NCBI GenBank assembly: GCA_015680905.1
Contig: CM027381.1
Location: forward strand, 60,392,501 to 60,456,500
Reading direction: 5' to 3'
DNA from: Coptis chinensis
Taxonomy: Eukaryota; Streptophyta; Magnoliopsida; Ranunculales; Ranunculaceae
Length of the DNA: 64,000 nt
A program made the translations under genes and the position numbers. Below are positions 54,428 to 64,000 of the stretch, piece by piece (positions within the stretch are counted from its first letter, which is position 1; every line of letters starts with the position of its first letter). The notes beneath the pieces were generated by a model, which was not told where the DNA came from, searched no databases, and saw nothing but the letters and a program-made list of their open reading frames with translations.

Positions 54428-55487
54428 CATAGCTAATTTCTGAGAAAACGATGGTTTCTCTCTATATTTAGCGTATGAATCAACTAGATGTCTAACCTTT
54501 GCTTTCTGTTTCTTTGGTTGTGGTTTAACTGGTACCTCTACAGGAGTAGGATCTTCAGTTTCTGTTTCGGTATCTAGTATAATATCTAGTGTAGGGACTA
54601 CTGGTGGGGTAACTATAGACATAGTTACTTTGTTATCCACCACTCTGCCTGAACGGAGAGTGGTGATGGAATTTATCTCCCTTACGTTTGCATTTTCGTT
54701 ACTAGTATAATCGTTTACCTCAAAGGCTGTGTTTGGTGTTTTTGGATTAGGTATCGCTTGTCCTGGAAACACACCTTTGGGTTGCACTTTCTCTTCAGCT
54801 AACTGCTGTAAGGAAAGTTGGATGGCTTGTAAAATCTGTTGTTGAGATTGTATAAAGGTATCAAAACGATCCGGTTGTGGAGTAGTATTTGCTACTGGTT
54901 GTGTGATAGGAACTATGTCACGTTGATTATTAATGGGTGGATTTTGGTAGTTATTATTTACCAGAACGATACCTCTATTAGTATTATTGTTATTATTGTT
55001 ATAATTATTATAATTTCCCTAACCTTGTCCTTGTCGTGTTTGAGCTTGGTTGTTATAATTATAATTACCATGACCTTGTCCTTGCCTTGGTGGACCTTAG
55101 TTGTAATTGTTTGTTGGCCTAACATTTGGGTTAAACAATCTTGGAGGTTGTTGATTATTTCACCAACCGATGTTGGGATTTTGTCGCCAAGCTGCGTTAG
55201 GTTAGTTCGCTATTAATGGAACAAACATTATCTTGTTGTGATTGTTGTTGTTCATAGGCGAAAAGACAATAGGAGTCCGGATGCTCTGGACTCAAACAGA
55301 AATTACATGGATTAGAGTTGACATTCATGACAGTGATCGGCATTTGTTGAACAGAAATAGCCTCTACCTTTTTAGTTAGAGATTTGATTAAACTTTTGAG
55401 TTATGGATCGGGTTTCATCTCAAACATACCGGCGGCTTTAACTGTTGTAGAAGAACTAGCGGAACGGGAGAAATCGTCACTACCCCC
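54428..55487 (-). pseudogene. Gag C-terminal and linker region of C
   Basis: The first 360 bp on the minus strand read the linker with GVFPGQAIPNPKTPN, INSITTLRSGRV (the Athila TLRSG signature), ILDTETETEDPTPVEVPVKP and KYREKPSFSQKLAMLN, ending at the A insertion. Upstream of it, 54839-55487, is an N/Q-rich region (ATTATTAT-type codons), with a Gag C-terminus broken by stops. The protein continues across A into the frame at 38052. Confidence 0.75.
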
Positions 55488-56120
55488 TTAGTTATTATTA
55501 CGCTTAGTTTGATCTTCTAAAAATTTATAAGCCTCTAAGGCTCCCTTACTTAGGAAACTACCCCCATTCATTATGTCAAGCACCTCCTTGTGGTGGTGTA
55601 ACAGTCCCTTGAAAAAGGCACGAACTAGCGTGTCTTTTGCGAGGTTATAGTGTGGACATTCTATAAGTAGATCGGTGAAACGATTCCAAGCCTCTGAAAA
55701 TGATTCATGAGGATTCTGTCGAAAGAAATGAATCTTGGAAAGCATTTCATCGGTCTTCAGTGGTGGGTAAAAATGTTCCATAAATAGTTGAACAAGTTTA
55801 GCCCACGAGTCTACAGAATTTGTAGCTTGGGCAGTTAACCAAGACGTCGCCTTATCAGCTAAAGTGAAGGAAAATACTCTTAGTTTAATTTGTTCGGCAC
55901 TAACCGTAGGATGGTGGAATGTAGTAAGGACTTGGTAAATCCTACGCATGTGGTGATAAGGCTTTTCATGGTCTAACCCATGAAAAATAGGTAACAAATT
56001 AAATATATTTGGGGGGATTCGGAAATCCCCCACTGGGTCTGATAGAACGATGCAAGATTTAGGGCTATCGTTCATGGCTTTGTAAAAGTCAGAGAGAGGA
56101 GACTCTCTTTCTTCAGCCAT
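55488..56120 (-). pseudogene. Gag of element C (retrotransposon gag domain)
   Basis: A 210-residue open frame, the best Gag of the Ath1 family here. Starts MAEERESPLSDFYKAMNDSP. Core: IPPNIFNLLPIFHGLDHEKP, AEQIKLRVFSFTLADKATSW, FMEHFYPPLKTDEMLSKI, ESFSEAWNRFTDLLIECPHY and GALEAYKFLEDQTKRNNN. Same fold family as Ath2 Gag but clearly different in sequence (NLLPIFHGL versus SMLPKFNGS). It stops before the zinc-knuckle region. Confidence 0.87.
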
Positions 56121-56860
56121 TACTTCAGGTGTTGTGTGTAGTATATTAGTTAGAGGTGTAGTGAGTGGTATACTAGAAAGGCGTGTTGTTGACGTTGTCG
56201 GTTGATTACGTTAGGCGTTTTTCTTCAGCCTGGCCTTAATCTCATACAAGGCTAAGAGAATCTTAACGAACACAACAACACTACAAACAATCCTGATATG
56301 CTAGTATGAACCTCTAACAAGAGATGCGAGGTGTGGAAGAAAAGAGTACCTGATGCCTCCTTGCTTCGCTTATAAATAGTGTCTTGTTTAGGCGTGCTCA
56401 GTGTGTATAAAAAGTTAAAACACTGAAAACATGAAGAAATGGAAATTTGAAACAAACTTGTGGAAATCGGGCAGTTTCAGCAGAGGGCGCAGGTAGCAAT
56501 CAGGTTCGAGCTGGAGTTCCAGGCTCTTAGATGTAGGTCGCGCTCCAATTTAGCCTTCGTGGGGCATATGTAGCGCTTAGGGAAAACCTCGAGGTCCAGG
56601 CGCTTTAGCGGGGGTTGCTCGTGTTTTGCCTTGGCAAGACGCGGGTCGCGCTCAGCCAAAGAGTGGAGTTCCAGGCGCTTGGGTGCGGGGCCCACTCCAA
56701 TTATGCCTACCAAGGTCGCGAGTCGCGCTCCATGTAATTTTTTGAGGAAAATTTTCAGTGCTGAAATGAACAACCATAGTGATAATAAAACAAGGGTGGG
56801 TAGGTTTTGGGACTTTGGAAAATTAACAATTCTAAAGAAAACAATGCTAAAGGCAACTAA
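56121..56860 (-). other. 5' leader of element C
   Basis: Noncoding, with the family's GC-rich block at 56480-56740 (GGGTCGCGCTC, GGAGTTCCAGGCGCTTGGG). The apparent frames on both strands here (about 56477-57014) follow the block's composition and run into the LTR. Confidence 0.7.
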
Positions 56861-56876
56861 GATGGCAGCTGCGCCA
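56861..56876 (-). other. Primer-binding site of element C
   Basis: Minus-strand TGGCGCAGCTGCCATC; one C-to-A change against A. Confidence 0.75.
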
Positions 56877-56878
56877 TT

Positions 56879-57283
56879 TGATAATCGTATAATATTGGCT
56901 TTGACTTCAATAGGATTTTCGTCCACTTGTGCTTGTCTGCTTGGGTCATGGTTTAGACCATTGGAAAGCTCTTTCCGCGTCGGTTGTTTTGACATAAAGT
57001 ATGCCCAATTCTGAGGCTTGAGTCCAAAGATACGATCTTCGGAAGTTCTGCTGACTTTTGTTTGCTATTTCTGTCCGTCTTGGCCTTTAATCCCAGAACT
57101 TCTTAGCAACCAACCCTTTGCTCCTTTCTATCGCCAAATTGGCACATTTCTGCACATAATTAACTTTAATGCCTGAAATATATAAAAGCACGTAATTAGC
57201 ATTAACTCTTATTTATTACTCGCATAATTGGTCTAAAAGTATTATTGTTAAGGGGTTAAAACTACAGTTTTGGGCTCTTATCA
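56879..57283 (-). repeat. Single, internally deleted LTR shared by C and D
   Basis: 405 bp with both LTR termini (TGATAATCG, CTCTTATCA) but missing about 1.1 kb of the middle compared with A. The join lies next to TTGGC, which occurs at both deletion ends in intact LTRs. To its left is the primer site of C and to its right the purine tract of D, so it serves as 5' LTR of C and 3' LTR of D. The deletion removes the TATA box and nearly all of R/U5. Confidence 0.9.
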
Positions 57284-59121
57284 AACCACCCCCAAACAGC
57301 ATTTTGCTTCTCCTCAAGCAAATATGAGAAATTAGTATAAGTGACCAAAAATGGAGTTCTAACTAATCTCGTTTTGCCGAGTGCGATTGCATTGACCATA
57401 TGCAACAAGGCCTTAAACCACTAGGAATTCCCTAATGGACGAGTTATAGCCTCGTGAGAGTTTTCCAGTGAAGGTACTCACAAACTTCATCTATACTACA
57501 ACGACTTAGAAATAAACTATTGTTTCCTTATCTATGTCTCAATTATCTATACATCTCACTAGCAATGAATACAGAATAATCAAGTCGAAACCTAAGCTAA
57601 TATATGCATAATAATTAATCATCTACGAATAAACATATATACAATGAGTAATACTATGAGATGAACTAGCAAGTCCGTTTCTTAAAACTCGAAATAGCGT
57701 CCTTAAGTAGGTCCTCACATAAATGTCAAGACAAAAACCACTCTGATTTTTTCGCTCAAGTTTCGCTACTCTAGTGTGCAGTGGGCACACTTTACCTTAC
57801 AATCTCAATGACATACAAGGAAGCCGGAGTCGATCAAACACATCTGTCACTTACTATCACACTAACCTATTCCTAATTGAGCTAGAGGTCTTTATTAGTT
57901 GTTGTGGGTATTAGGAGATGGTTTAAGAAGGAAGGAAATGGATATTCAAAGAGAACAAGTCTGAGATAATAGAGTTTTCATATTATGTAACTAGAGAAAA
58001 CCTTATTCTTTACTTTTGCTTCTACACTTTGTTTCCATCCTTAGTCATATTTTTTTTTTCTTTTTCTTTGGCTTTTGACTCATTGATTTTATTTTTAAAG
58101 TTCTAACTCTTTATTTATTTTTATTACTATTTTTTAATTTTTTTAATTTTTTTTAATTTTTTTATTTGGATGGAAACTTACATTTTTTTTTTTCTGAAGC
58201 GACTAACGAATTCTTGATTTCAAAGGTTTTTCTCTTTTCTATTCTTTATCTCTATTCTCAGACTTATTCAAAGAATTGGATAGGTTGATTTTTTATTTTG
58301 TTTTTTTTTTGTAACAGGGTAAATGATTTGTGGTTTATGAAAGGCTAAATAAAGCCTCAGAGGGGCGACTAGCGGAAAATAATTCATTGGTTTGAATTTC
58401 TGGCTATATCGATCCAAAGAAGGCCTAAATTCTCACTTAGGATATGGTATAGTAATCAAGCAAGTGGACATGTGATTTCTCTATCCGGATTTTACTTCTC
58501 CCTTGTGTTATTTCTCAAATGTTTACTCATATAAGGCTTTAGGCTATATTCTCATAGGATTTGTAAAATAAGTACTCTAGCCTAGATTTCAGAAACTTAC
58601 TACCAACAATCATAGATACTCATGTAACATATTTATAGATAGATGCAAAGATTATTACCTACCTAAGTTTTTATAAACTATTCTAATGCAAAAGCTACGT
58701 GAGACTTCTAGATTATTGAGAGCATAGAGAAAGAAAACAATACCAATATTCCTAAGTGTATAACATACTTTTTATTTATATTTTTTTTAAATTTTTGAAT
58801 TTTTTAACTAGAAAACAAGTGCATATTATACATATTTATATCCTAACAGATGCCTTAATTACACGTGTTTCTATGCCCCCCCCCCCCCGAAACAAGAAGC
58901 ATGCTTTGTGTTCAAAGTATTTAAATAAATAGGTTAGAGGAATACCATTAAAACGCGTGAAATTCTAGAACATCTGCAAAATAAGGTTAAACATACTAAT
59001 ATAAAAAAGAAAAACTGACGCAACTCTATAAGAGTTCCACCCGTTATGGGGTTAATGAGAAATAGATTGCTTGGGACAGAAGCAGACACTAACTGAAATA
59101 AAAACTAACCTTAACTCTCAT
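57284..59121 (-). other. Purine tract and 3' noncoding region of D
   Basis: Purine tract AACCACCCCCAAACAGC at 57284-57300 (plus view), then a TTTGCTT/AAGCAAA stem. Hairpin ACGAG-TTATAGC-CTCGT at about 57439-57455. T-rich tracts at 58045-58190. The purine-tract copy at 58874-58896 has grown to a run of 14 C, beside a CTTTG/CAAAG stem. No gene. Confidence 0.7.
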
Positions 59122-60040
59122 TTAAACATTTTCCTCCTCATCCTTCTCCAAAGAGAGTAGGTTACTTCGCATCCTGCCATGCCATGATAACTTGCCAAGC
59201 CCGCTGCCGTGTGTCGTCAACTTGTGCTAACCTGTCTAGTGTTACTATGTCTGATGGGGTGTAAGGAGCAACCAAATGAGGTTGCACCTGCCATCCCGGC
59301 CAAGTCATTACTCAAAATGAGCGAACCACCCCATTGGTGGGTCTCATGACTTCAACCCTTTTCCAATCCGTGAAATGGGTACATAATTCAGGTAGACAAC
59401 TGAGCATAATGCAGCAAACCAAAACAGGCATAAGAAGATACTTATGTCGCATGCTTTGGGCTCTCTTAAGACTAGCCACTAATACTCGGGGAATGTCATA
59501 TTGGTGACGTCCCTTAGCTAAAGCAAGGAAAACGTCACCAACGATACTATTTGTAGAGCTAAACTGCTAATCCCCTAAAATATTCATCAGGATGAATAAT
59601 ATAGTGGTGCCTACATTTAGGGACATGCTACCAAAGGCTATGTTGTAACGCCCTTGGTCCATTATACGAAATACCCCTCCCCCATAATACTCATGGAAAT
59701 ATGTATAGTCATAGAGGTATGCATTGTCGGTCATATATCCCCACATGTGAATAGGATCAGGTATAGGTATTCCCAAAACTAATGCTACTACATACTTATT
59801 GAATTCTAGTGGTGTGTCATCAACCGAGATAGAGAATTCTTATTCTCCTTCTTGGTTATAATAGAACTTAACATTATTATAAAAAAATTCAGTAAGCTTA
59901 GGTGAATACGAGTCGTCTTCACTTACCAGAAGATGCCTCCATCCAAACTGCATGATCCTTTCGCGGAACCAATGTCCATAAGTCTCTCTCCCCAACAATT
60001 GTTCGAAAGACTGCTATGGTATTACTATAGGAGAAGTCAT
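59122..60040 (-). pseudogene. ORF-Y of element D
   Basis: Colinear with the C copy and free of its poly-A insertion, so the frame is followed for about 300 codons with scattered stops (after VIP, after NQEGE, after NILGD and near the end). Conserved: YGHWF, YLYDYTYFHEYYGGGVFRI, MDQGRYNIAFGSMSLNVGTT, DVFLALAKGRHQYDIPRVL, SMRHKYLLMPVLVCCIM and FTDWKRVEVMRPTNG. Amino-acid similarity to C is maintained along the whole length, including the last residues, which suggests it was a real protein. Function unknown. Confidence 0.6.
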
Positions 60041-60050
60041 CACAAAACTA

Positions 60051-60975
60051 CTATTTAGAACAGCTGCAACGATCCTGGAACAACTCACAGAAATTTGGAA
60101 TTTTTCTTGCCCACAGGGTTCTGGGTGCGGGGTGTGCTCCACCTATGCCTGGATAAGGCGCGAGGTGTGCCTTGGTGATTTTCGAGTTCCAAGGCATCTT
60201 CATCAGACGTACACCTCTCCAAGGCATCTTCATCCAAACATGTCATGTCCTCCCTTTCCTCATCCGAATCAACCATCCTGTCCTCCGGCAATATCCAAGT
60301 CTTTTGGATACACTTCGTATAAATAATTTTGTTTGAATGCAATTTCAACATAGTCCTCTCAGTTCTTGGTTTCCCACCCCAAGATAACATTATCTTCGTA
60401 ATTAAAGTAGGGAATGGTGCAATACTTTTCCCAACTCCTCTAATCATATTTATCAACAACTCGAGGATGCAGAATTCATTCCTCTTCTCTTGCAATATCT
60501 AGATAACGTGCAGACATGTCAAACCGATGTCACTCACTTTCTCTTTTCCAATAATGTTCTTACCAATCCACTAAGCTACAGCCAGTTGGTTCGTTCGCAG
60601 AGATGACTGTCGAGCACAATGAGAATTCGTATTGTATTGACCTTCCATGAGAATGTTGTTCATCAATGCAGGAACTCCAGTATACTGGGATTCCTACACG
60701 GTGGCATCAAGGCGGCGTTTAGGCGTAATGCCTAGAATCTCAGCCAACTTCTCTCTCGATAATTATCTCCTAACCCCAGCCATCTTCATGAAAACTTTTC
60801 GACCATCCAACTCTCTCTTCTTATAGAATTATTCGACCAAATCGGAGTGGTAGAAATTATTTGTCGAGTACCACAACCTATTCCAATTCCTCCTAATCAT
60901 CTCGTCAAGAAAAAACGGCAAGAAGCGGTCGACCGTAAAAGCTTGTTCCGGCAGGATTCTTCGTCTTAGTGCCAT
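60051..60975 (-). pseudogene. ORF-X of element D, C-terminus deleted
   Basis: Starts MALRRRILPEQAFTVDRF at 60975. Reads NNFYHSDLVE, REKLAEILGITPKRR, LRTNQLAVA, WIGKNIIGKEKVSDIGLTCL, MIRGVGKSIAPFPTLITKIM and ILPEDRMVDSDEE, with about five in-frame stops but few frameshifts. Near 60195 a duplicated AAGGCATCTTCATC word marks a deletion: the charged C-terminus of the C copy is missing and the frame runs into the GC-rich spacer. Confidence 0.62.
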
Positions 60976-62222
60976 TAAAAGTTTTGAACTGATTTGAGGG
61001 TTTGTATGTGGTGTAGCAAATGATGTGAAACAAGCCTACTTAATAAGGGGACAGCTGTAACGCGGCAGTTCAAATATTTTTCGGTTTTTCTATAATTGTC
61101 GGTGTTGGGGATGGTGGTGGGAGTGTTTTGGTTAAGGTTTTGAATTTGGGTGTGGTTATATTTAGGTTTCTCTTTTTCTTTTCTTTTTTATTTTAGGTTA
61201 TGGTTTTGAATTTGGTAATGGCGGTTTTGGAAGAGGAATGCAACTGTTGGGTTGAGGATGGAGACGCACGTGCGTTGCATGTGTGCGCGAGATTGGGCCC
61301 AAGCCCAATTTGAATTTTCGAATTTTTCGTTTTTTTCGCACAACTTCAAACTAAATTAACCGCTTTGTTACCGGTCCGATTTTTGCGAATGAGCTATGGA
61401 AATTATCAGGAGAGAATTTCCAATCCAATGATCTATAAAACACTCTATTCCGACCGTGGATGACATATAAGAATATGGAAGATGCCTTAAAGTACGTGCG
61501 TGATGTAAGTTATGCGAACGAATGAATTCTAATTTCATAGATAAAGTCAACCCGAATCGAAATACAATTAAACGGCCTAAGCAACACAAATGGAAAGTTG
61601 AATAATCCAGTACATAAATGAACACTCCACCCTCAAACAAATTTTTGGCAACGAAATTTAGAAAATTTATTCTAAAAACGAGTCTTTTTTAGTCAGATTC
61701 CCGAGACTTCCTAAATTACTATTTTGTATGATTTTAACAATTTTTATTTTTTATGAATAAGGTTTAATATAAGAAAAACAATAAAGCAATAAATAAATAA
61801 ATCACACCATAGAAGAACATGGCTCAAAATCCGAAAAAACATGCAATAGTGGAAAAGGTGAATTATGTTTAACGTGGACTTAGGATCCAGTACTTATAGC
61901 CACACACTCCATAACAAGGGCCCGATTACCTGAATGGTGTATTTACCAATATATGGGAATAAAAGGAAGTATACCAAACAACAAAAATGAGTCGTTTATA
62001 GTCAGATACTCGAGACTTTAACAAATAACTGGATATATATATATATACCCTTCAGTTTTTCATATATCAACAGTCTAAAGAGTTGGGGGTCTTTCCATAA
62101 ATAAATAACATGGAATGCACCCCTAAACAGAATCAAGCACCAAGATTCTCTACGACGCAACTTATTGAAATGAAAGCAAAATCTGATGGATCTAGAATGT
62201 AACCGCGAATGCACCTTCTTTT
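60976..62222 (-). other. Spacer between ORF-X and protease extension in D
   Basis: Matches 33813-34198 plus 35865-36660 of C without the solo LTR, which defines the empty target site. AGTC/GACT motifs at 61680-61710 and 61989-62019; purine-tract copies at 61627-61640 and 62117-62130. GTGCGTTGCATGTGTGCGCG at about 61270. No gene. Confidence 0.65.
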
Positions 62223-62905
62223 TCACCTTTGAATGAGAGGGTGTCCAAGTGAATGATCATGAGAAAATGGATGTTTGTGGAAGATATAGTGGATATGGAT
62301 GAATTTTAGACGTAAGGAATGGAAGGAATGAGAATGTGGGTTTGGCAAAAACTCATTCATGGTGTAGGTGGGAACTGTCTCAATTCTGAAAATGAAGGTG
62401 TCAAGTGCATTTCCCTTGGGAATTATTTCTATATTAAGAGGATTTAGAAAATCATGAAGTACATAAGCAACAAAAGGGTCAAGCGCAAACTCCAGGTTCC
62501 TTTGAAAGGGTGGAAGGTGGGTAATATTGGTGAGGGAAGATGAATGAGTGTCACCTAGAGCTCTCAGGTCTAGATCATTAGAAGCCTTGAAATATGCCAA
62601 ACATTCCTCAATAGGTGGTTCAAAAGAATCACTGGGATAGAGGGTGAAAAATTCATCTTCCGTCATAGCGTCACGGGATAAATGGATGTTGGCAGGGTGG
62701 GACTCGCGAGGTGGTAGGAAGAGTTGCAAAAGAGTTCAAGAAAATTTTCCTCAATTTCCTCTATGTCCAAGGAGTATTTGTCGAAGTTGGAACTTCCAAA
62801 GGAAAGGAATTTGTGCATTTGGTCATTCAGAAACTTGGTTTTGAAATAATCATGAGCTAAGCTCTCGATCATGCTAACCTCTCCATCGATATTTGTATAA
62901 ATCAA
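62223..62905 (-). pseudogene. C-terminal extension of the D protease protein
   Basis: Homologous to the extension in C: MTEDEFFTLYPSDSFEPPIE, HLPPFQRNLEFALDPF, NALDTFIFRIETVPTYTMNE, and SMIESLAHDYFKTKF upstream. A frameshift at about 62710-62730 breaks it, and another after the TFSH region shortens the end. It supports the view that the extension is a family trait. Confidence 0.78.
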
Positions 62906-63528
62906 CTGTTTGATCGTCTTAAAAACGTTAACCGTAACGGTAAAAGATGGCTAAAAGACAAGGACATCGAACCATCGCGGTAGTTTATAAGCGCGTTGGC
63001 AGTTGCCAAGAAAGGGCGTCCTAAAATGATCGGAACAAAATTGTTAGTGACTTCTGTATCGAGGATAACAAAATCCGCGGGATAGTGGAAACCTTGAACC
63101 TTAACCAGCACGTTTTCCACTACACTCTTAGAATACTTGATAGACCTATCAGCTAGTTTCAACGTCATTGTTGTAGGTTGCATTTCCTGTAGACCTATTT
63201 GTTTATATAAATAATAAGGGAGCAAGTTAACAGTCGCCCCGAGGTCTAATAAAGCAGTGGTCGTGTGAGTATCCCCTAAGGTGCATTCTACAGTAGGACG
63301 ACCAGGATCCTTGTACTTAACGATTCCATTGTGTTCCGTTAAAGTTGGAAACTGTTCCATTAAAATAGCGTCTTTAGGAATCTTTGTCTTATTCCTAGTA
63401 GTGCACAACTCTTTAAGAAACTTAGCATGGTGAGGTAACTTTTTAATCGCTTCAAAGAAAGGTAAGTTTATTGTTAGATTTTTAAAAACTTCCCTAATCT
63501 CATCAAAATTTGTATCCTTGTTTAACAT
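62902..63528 (-). pseudogene. Athila-type protease of element D
   Basis: Open for 208 residues: NKDTNFDEIREVFKNLTINL, KKLPHHAKFLKELC, RPTVECTLGD, LLDLGATVNLLPYYLYKQI, LADRSIKYSKSVVENV and IILGRPFLATANALINY. The active site is DLGAT instead of DLGAS; Asp is kept. It loses the frame right after MSLSFSHL. It shares the domain with C. Confidence 0.83.
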
Positions 63529-64000
63529 AGCTAATTTATGAGGAAACGATGGTTTCTCTCTATATTTAGCGTATGAATCAACTGGATGTCTAACCTTTGC
63601 TTTCTATTTCTTAGGTTGTGGTTTAACTGGTACCTCTACAGGGGTAGGATCTTTTGTTTCTGTTTCGGAATCTAGTATAATATCTAGTGTAGGGACTACT
63701 GGTGGGGTAGCTATAGACATAGTTACTTTGTTATTCACCACTCTGCCTGAACGGAGAGTGGTGATGGAATTTATCTTCCCTACGTTTGCATTTTTGTTAC
63801 TAGTATTACTGTTTACCTCAAAGGCTGTGTTTAGTGTTTTTAGATTAGGTATCGCTTGTCCTGGAAACAAACCTTTGGGTTGTACTTTCTCTTGAGCTAA
63901 CTGATATAAGGAAAGTTGGATGGCTTATAAAATATGTTGTTGAGATTGCATAAAGGTATCAAAATGATCCGGTTGTCGAGTAGTATTTTCTACTGGTTGT
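63529..64000 (-). pseudogene. Gag-protease linker of D, running off the window
   Basis: Reads INSITTLRSGRVVNNKVTMS and DSETETKDPTPVEVPVKPQP, followed by a TAG where C has CAG. Further left in protein order is LFPGQAIPNLKTLN and a Q-rich part. Gag itself is beyond 64000. Confidence 0.75.

Larger units (their letters stand above)
30100..57283 (-). mobile_element. Ath1 element C, interrupted by a solo LTR and by A
   Basis: Minus-strand element with 5' LTR (56879-57283), primer site, leader, Gag, protease with extension, ORF-X, ORF-Y and part of its 3' noncoding region. It lacks its last roughly 1.1 kb and 3' LTR. Colinearity with uninterrupted D (57284-64000) shows that 34199-35859 and 38053-54422 are later insertions. 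No RT, RNase H or integrase motif was found in either C or D. Confidence 0.85.
57284..64000 (-). mobile_element. Ath1 element D, 3' part
   Basis: Minus-strand, uninterrupted from purine tract through 3' noncoding region, ORF-Y, ORF-X, spacer, protease with extension and Gag-protease linker; Gag and 5' LTR lie beyond the window. Colinear with C, which lets insertions and deletions in both be recognised. No RT or integrase. Confidence 0.88.

Noticed and set aside
56477..57014. Long frames on both strands (172 and 127 codons)
   Set aside because: They span the GC-rich leader block, primer site and LTR; not conserved in A or E leaders.
1..64000. tRNA, rRNA or small structural RNA genes
   Set aside because: No cloverleaf-like or rRNA-like sequence was noticed on either strand; the TGGCGCC words are retrotransposon primer sites, not tRNA genes.

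Overview
The window looks like repeat-dense DNA from a large flowering-plant nuclear genome. It is AT-rich, has no bacterial-style genes, and nearly all of it is nested LTR retrotransposons, with plant-type hAT and CACTA remnants and fragments of intron-containing plant genes. No intact host gene and no RNA gene was seen. I could run no database search, so lineage names rest on motifs I recognise.

Three retrotransposon groups make up most of the sequence. Ath1 (Athila-type Ty3/gypsy, LTR about 1.5 kb, element-sense start TGATAAGAGCCC) is in copies A, C, D and E plus one solo LTR. Ath2 (Athila-type, LTR about 1.6 kb, start TGATAAGTGCTC or close) is in copies F, G, H and I. Element B is a Tat-type Ty3/gypsy copy with 701-bp LTRs and the only complete set of pol domains here. 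All carry a primer-binding site starting TGGCG.

Layout: 1-3026, 5' end of E (minus). 3027-7314, 5' half of F (minus), cut at its protease by E. 7315-15884, G (plus), whose 5' LTR was split by F. 15885-20471, a non-LTR island with fragments of a PCF11-like gene, an importin-beta-like gene, unidentified exons, a complete hAT MITE with 8-bp target duplication, and one CACTA terminus. 20472-21800, LTR and leader of I (plus). 21801-29577, H (minus). 29578-30099, a divergent plus-strand Ath1-like LTR end. 30100-57283, C (minus), interrupted by a solo LTR (34199-35859, duplication TCGAG) and by A (38053-54422, duplication TTTAA). A is itself interrupted in its 3' LTR by B (38634-47432, duplication GGAGG). 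57284-64000, D (minus), tandem with C through one shared, internally deleted LTR.

The most unusual system is Ath1. Copies C and D encode Gag and an Athila-like protease with a long unfamiliar C-terminal extension, then two further reading frames (ORF-X, resembling the plant transposon-associated PF20167-type protein, and ORF-Y, unrecognised) in the place of reverse transcriptase and integrase. Ath1 and Ath2 share noncoding motifs, including a hairpin at a near-constant distance from the 3' LTR, so Ath1 may be a non-autonomous family mobilised by Ath2-like relatives. Most coding regions are decayed, largely by C-to-T/G-to-A nonsense changes, as expected for methylated silenced DNA.
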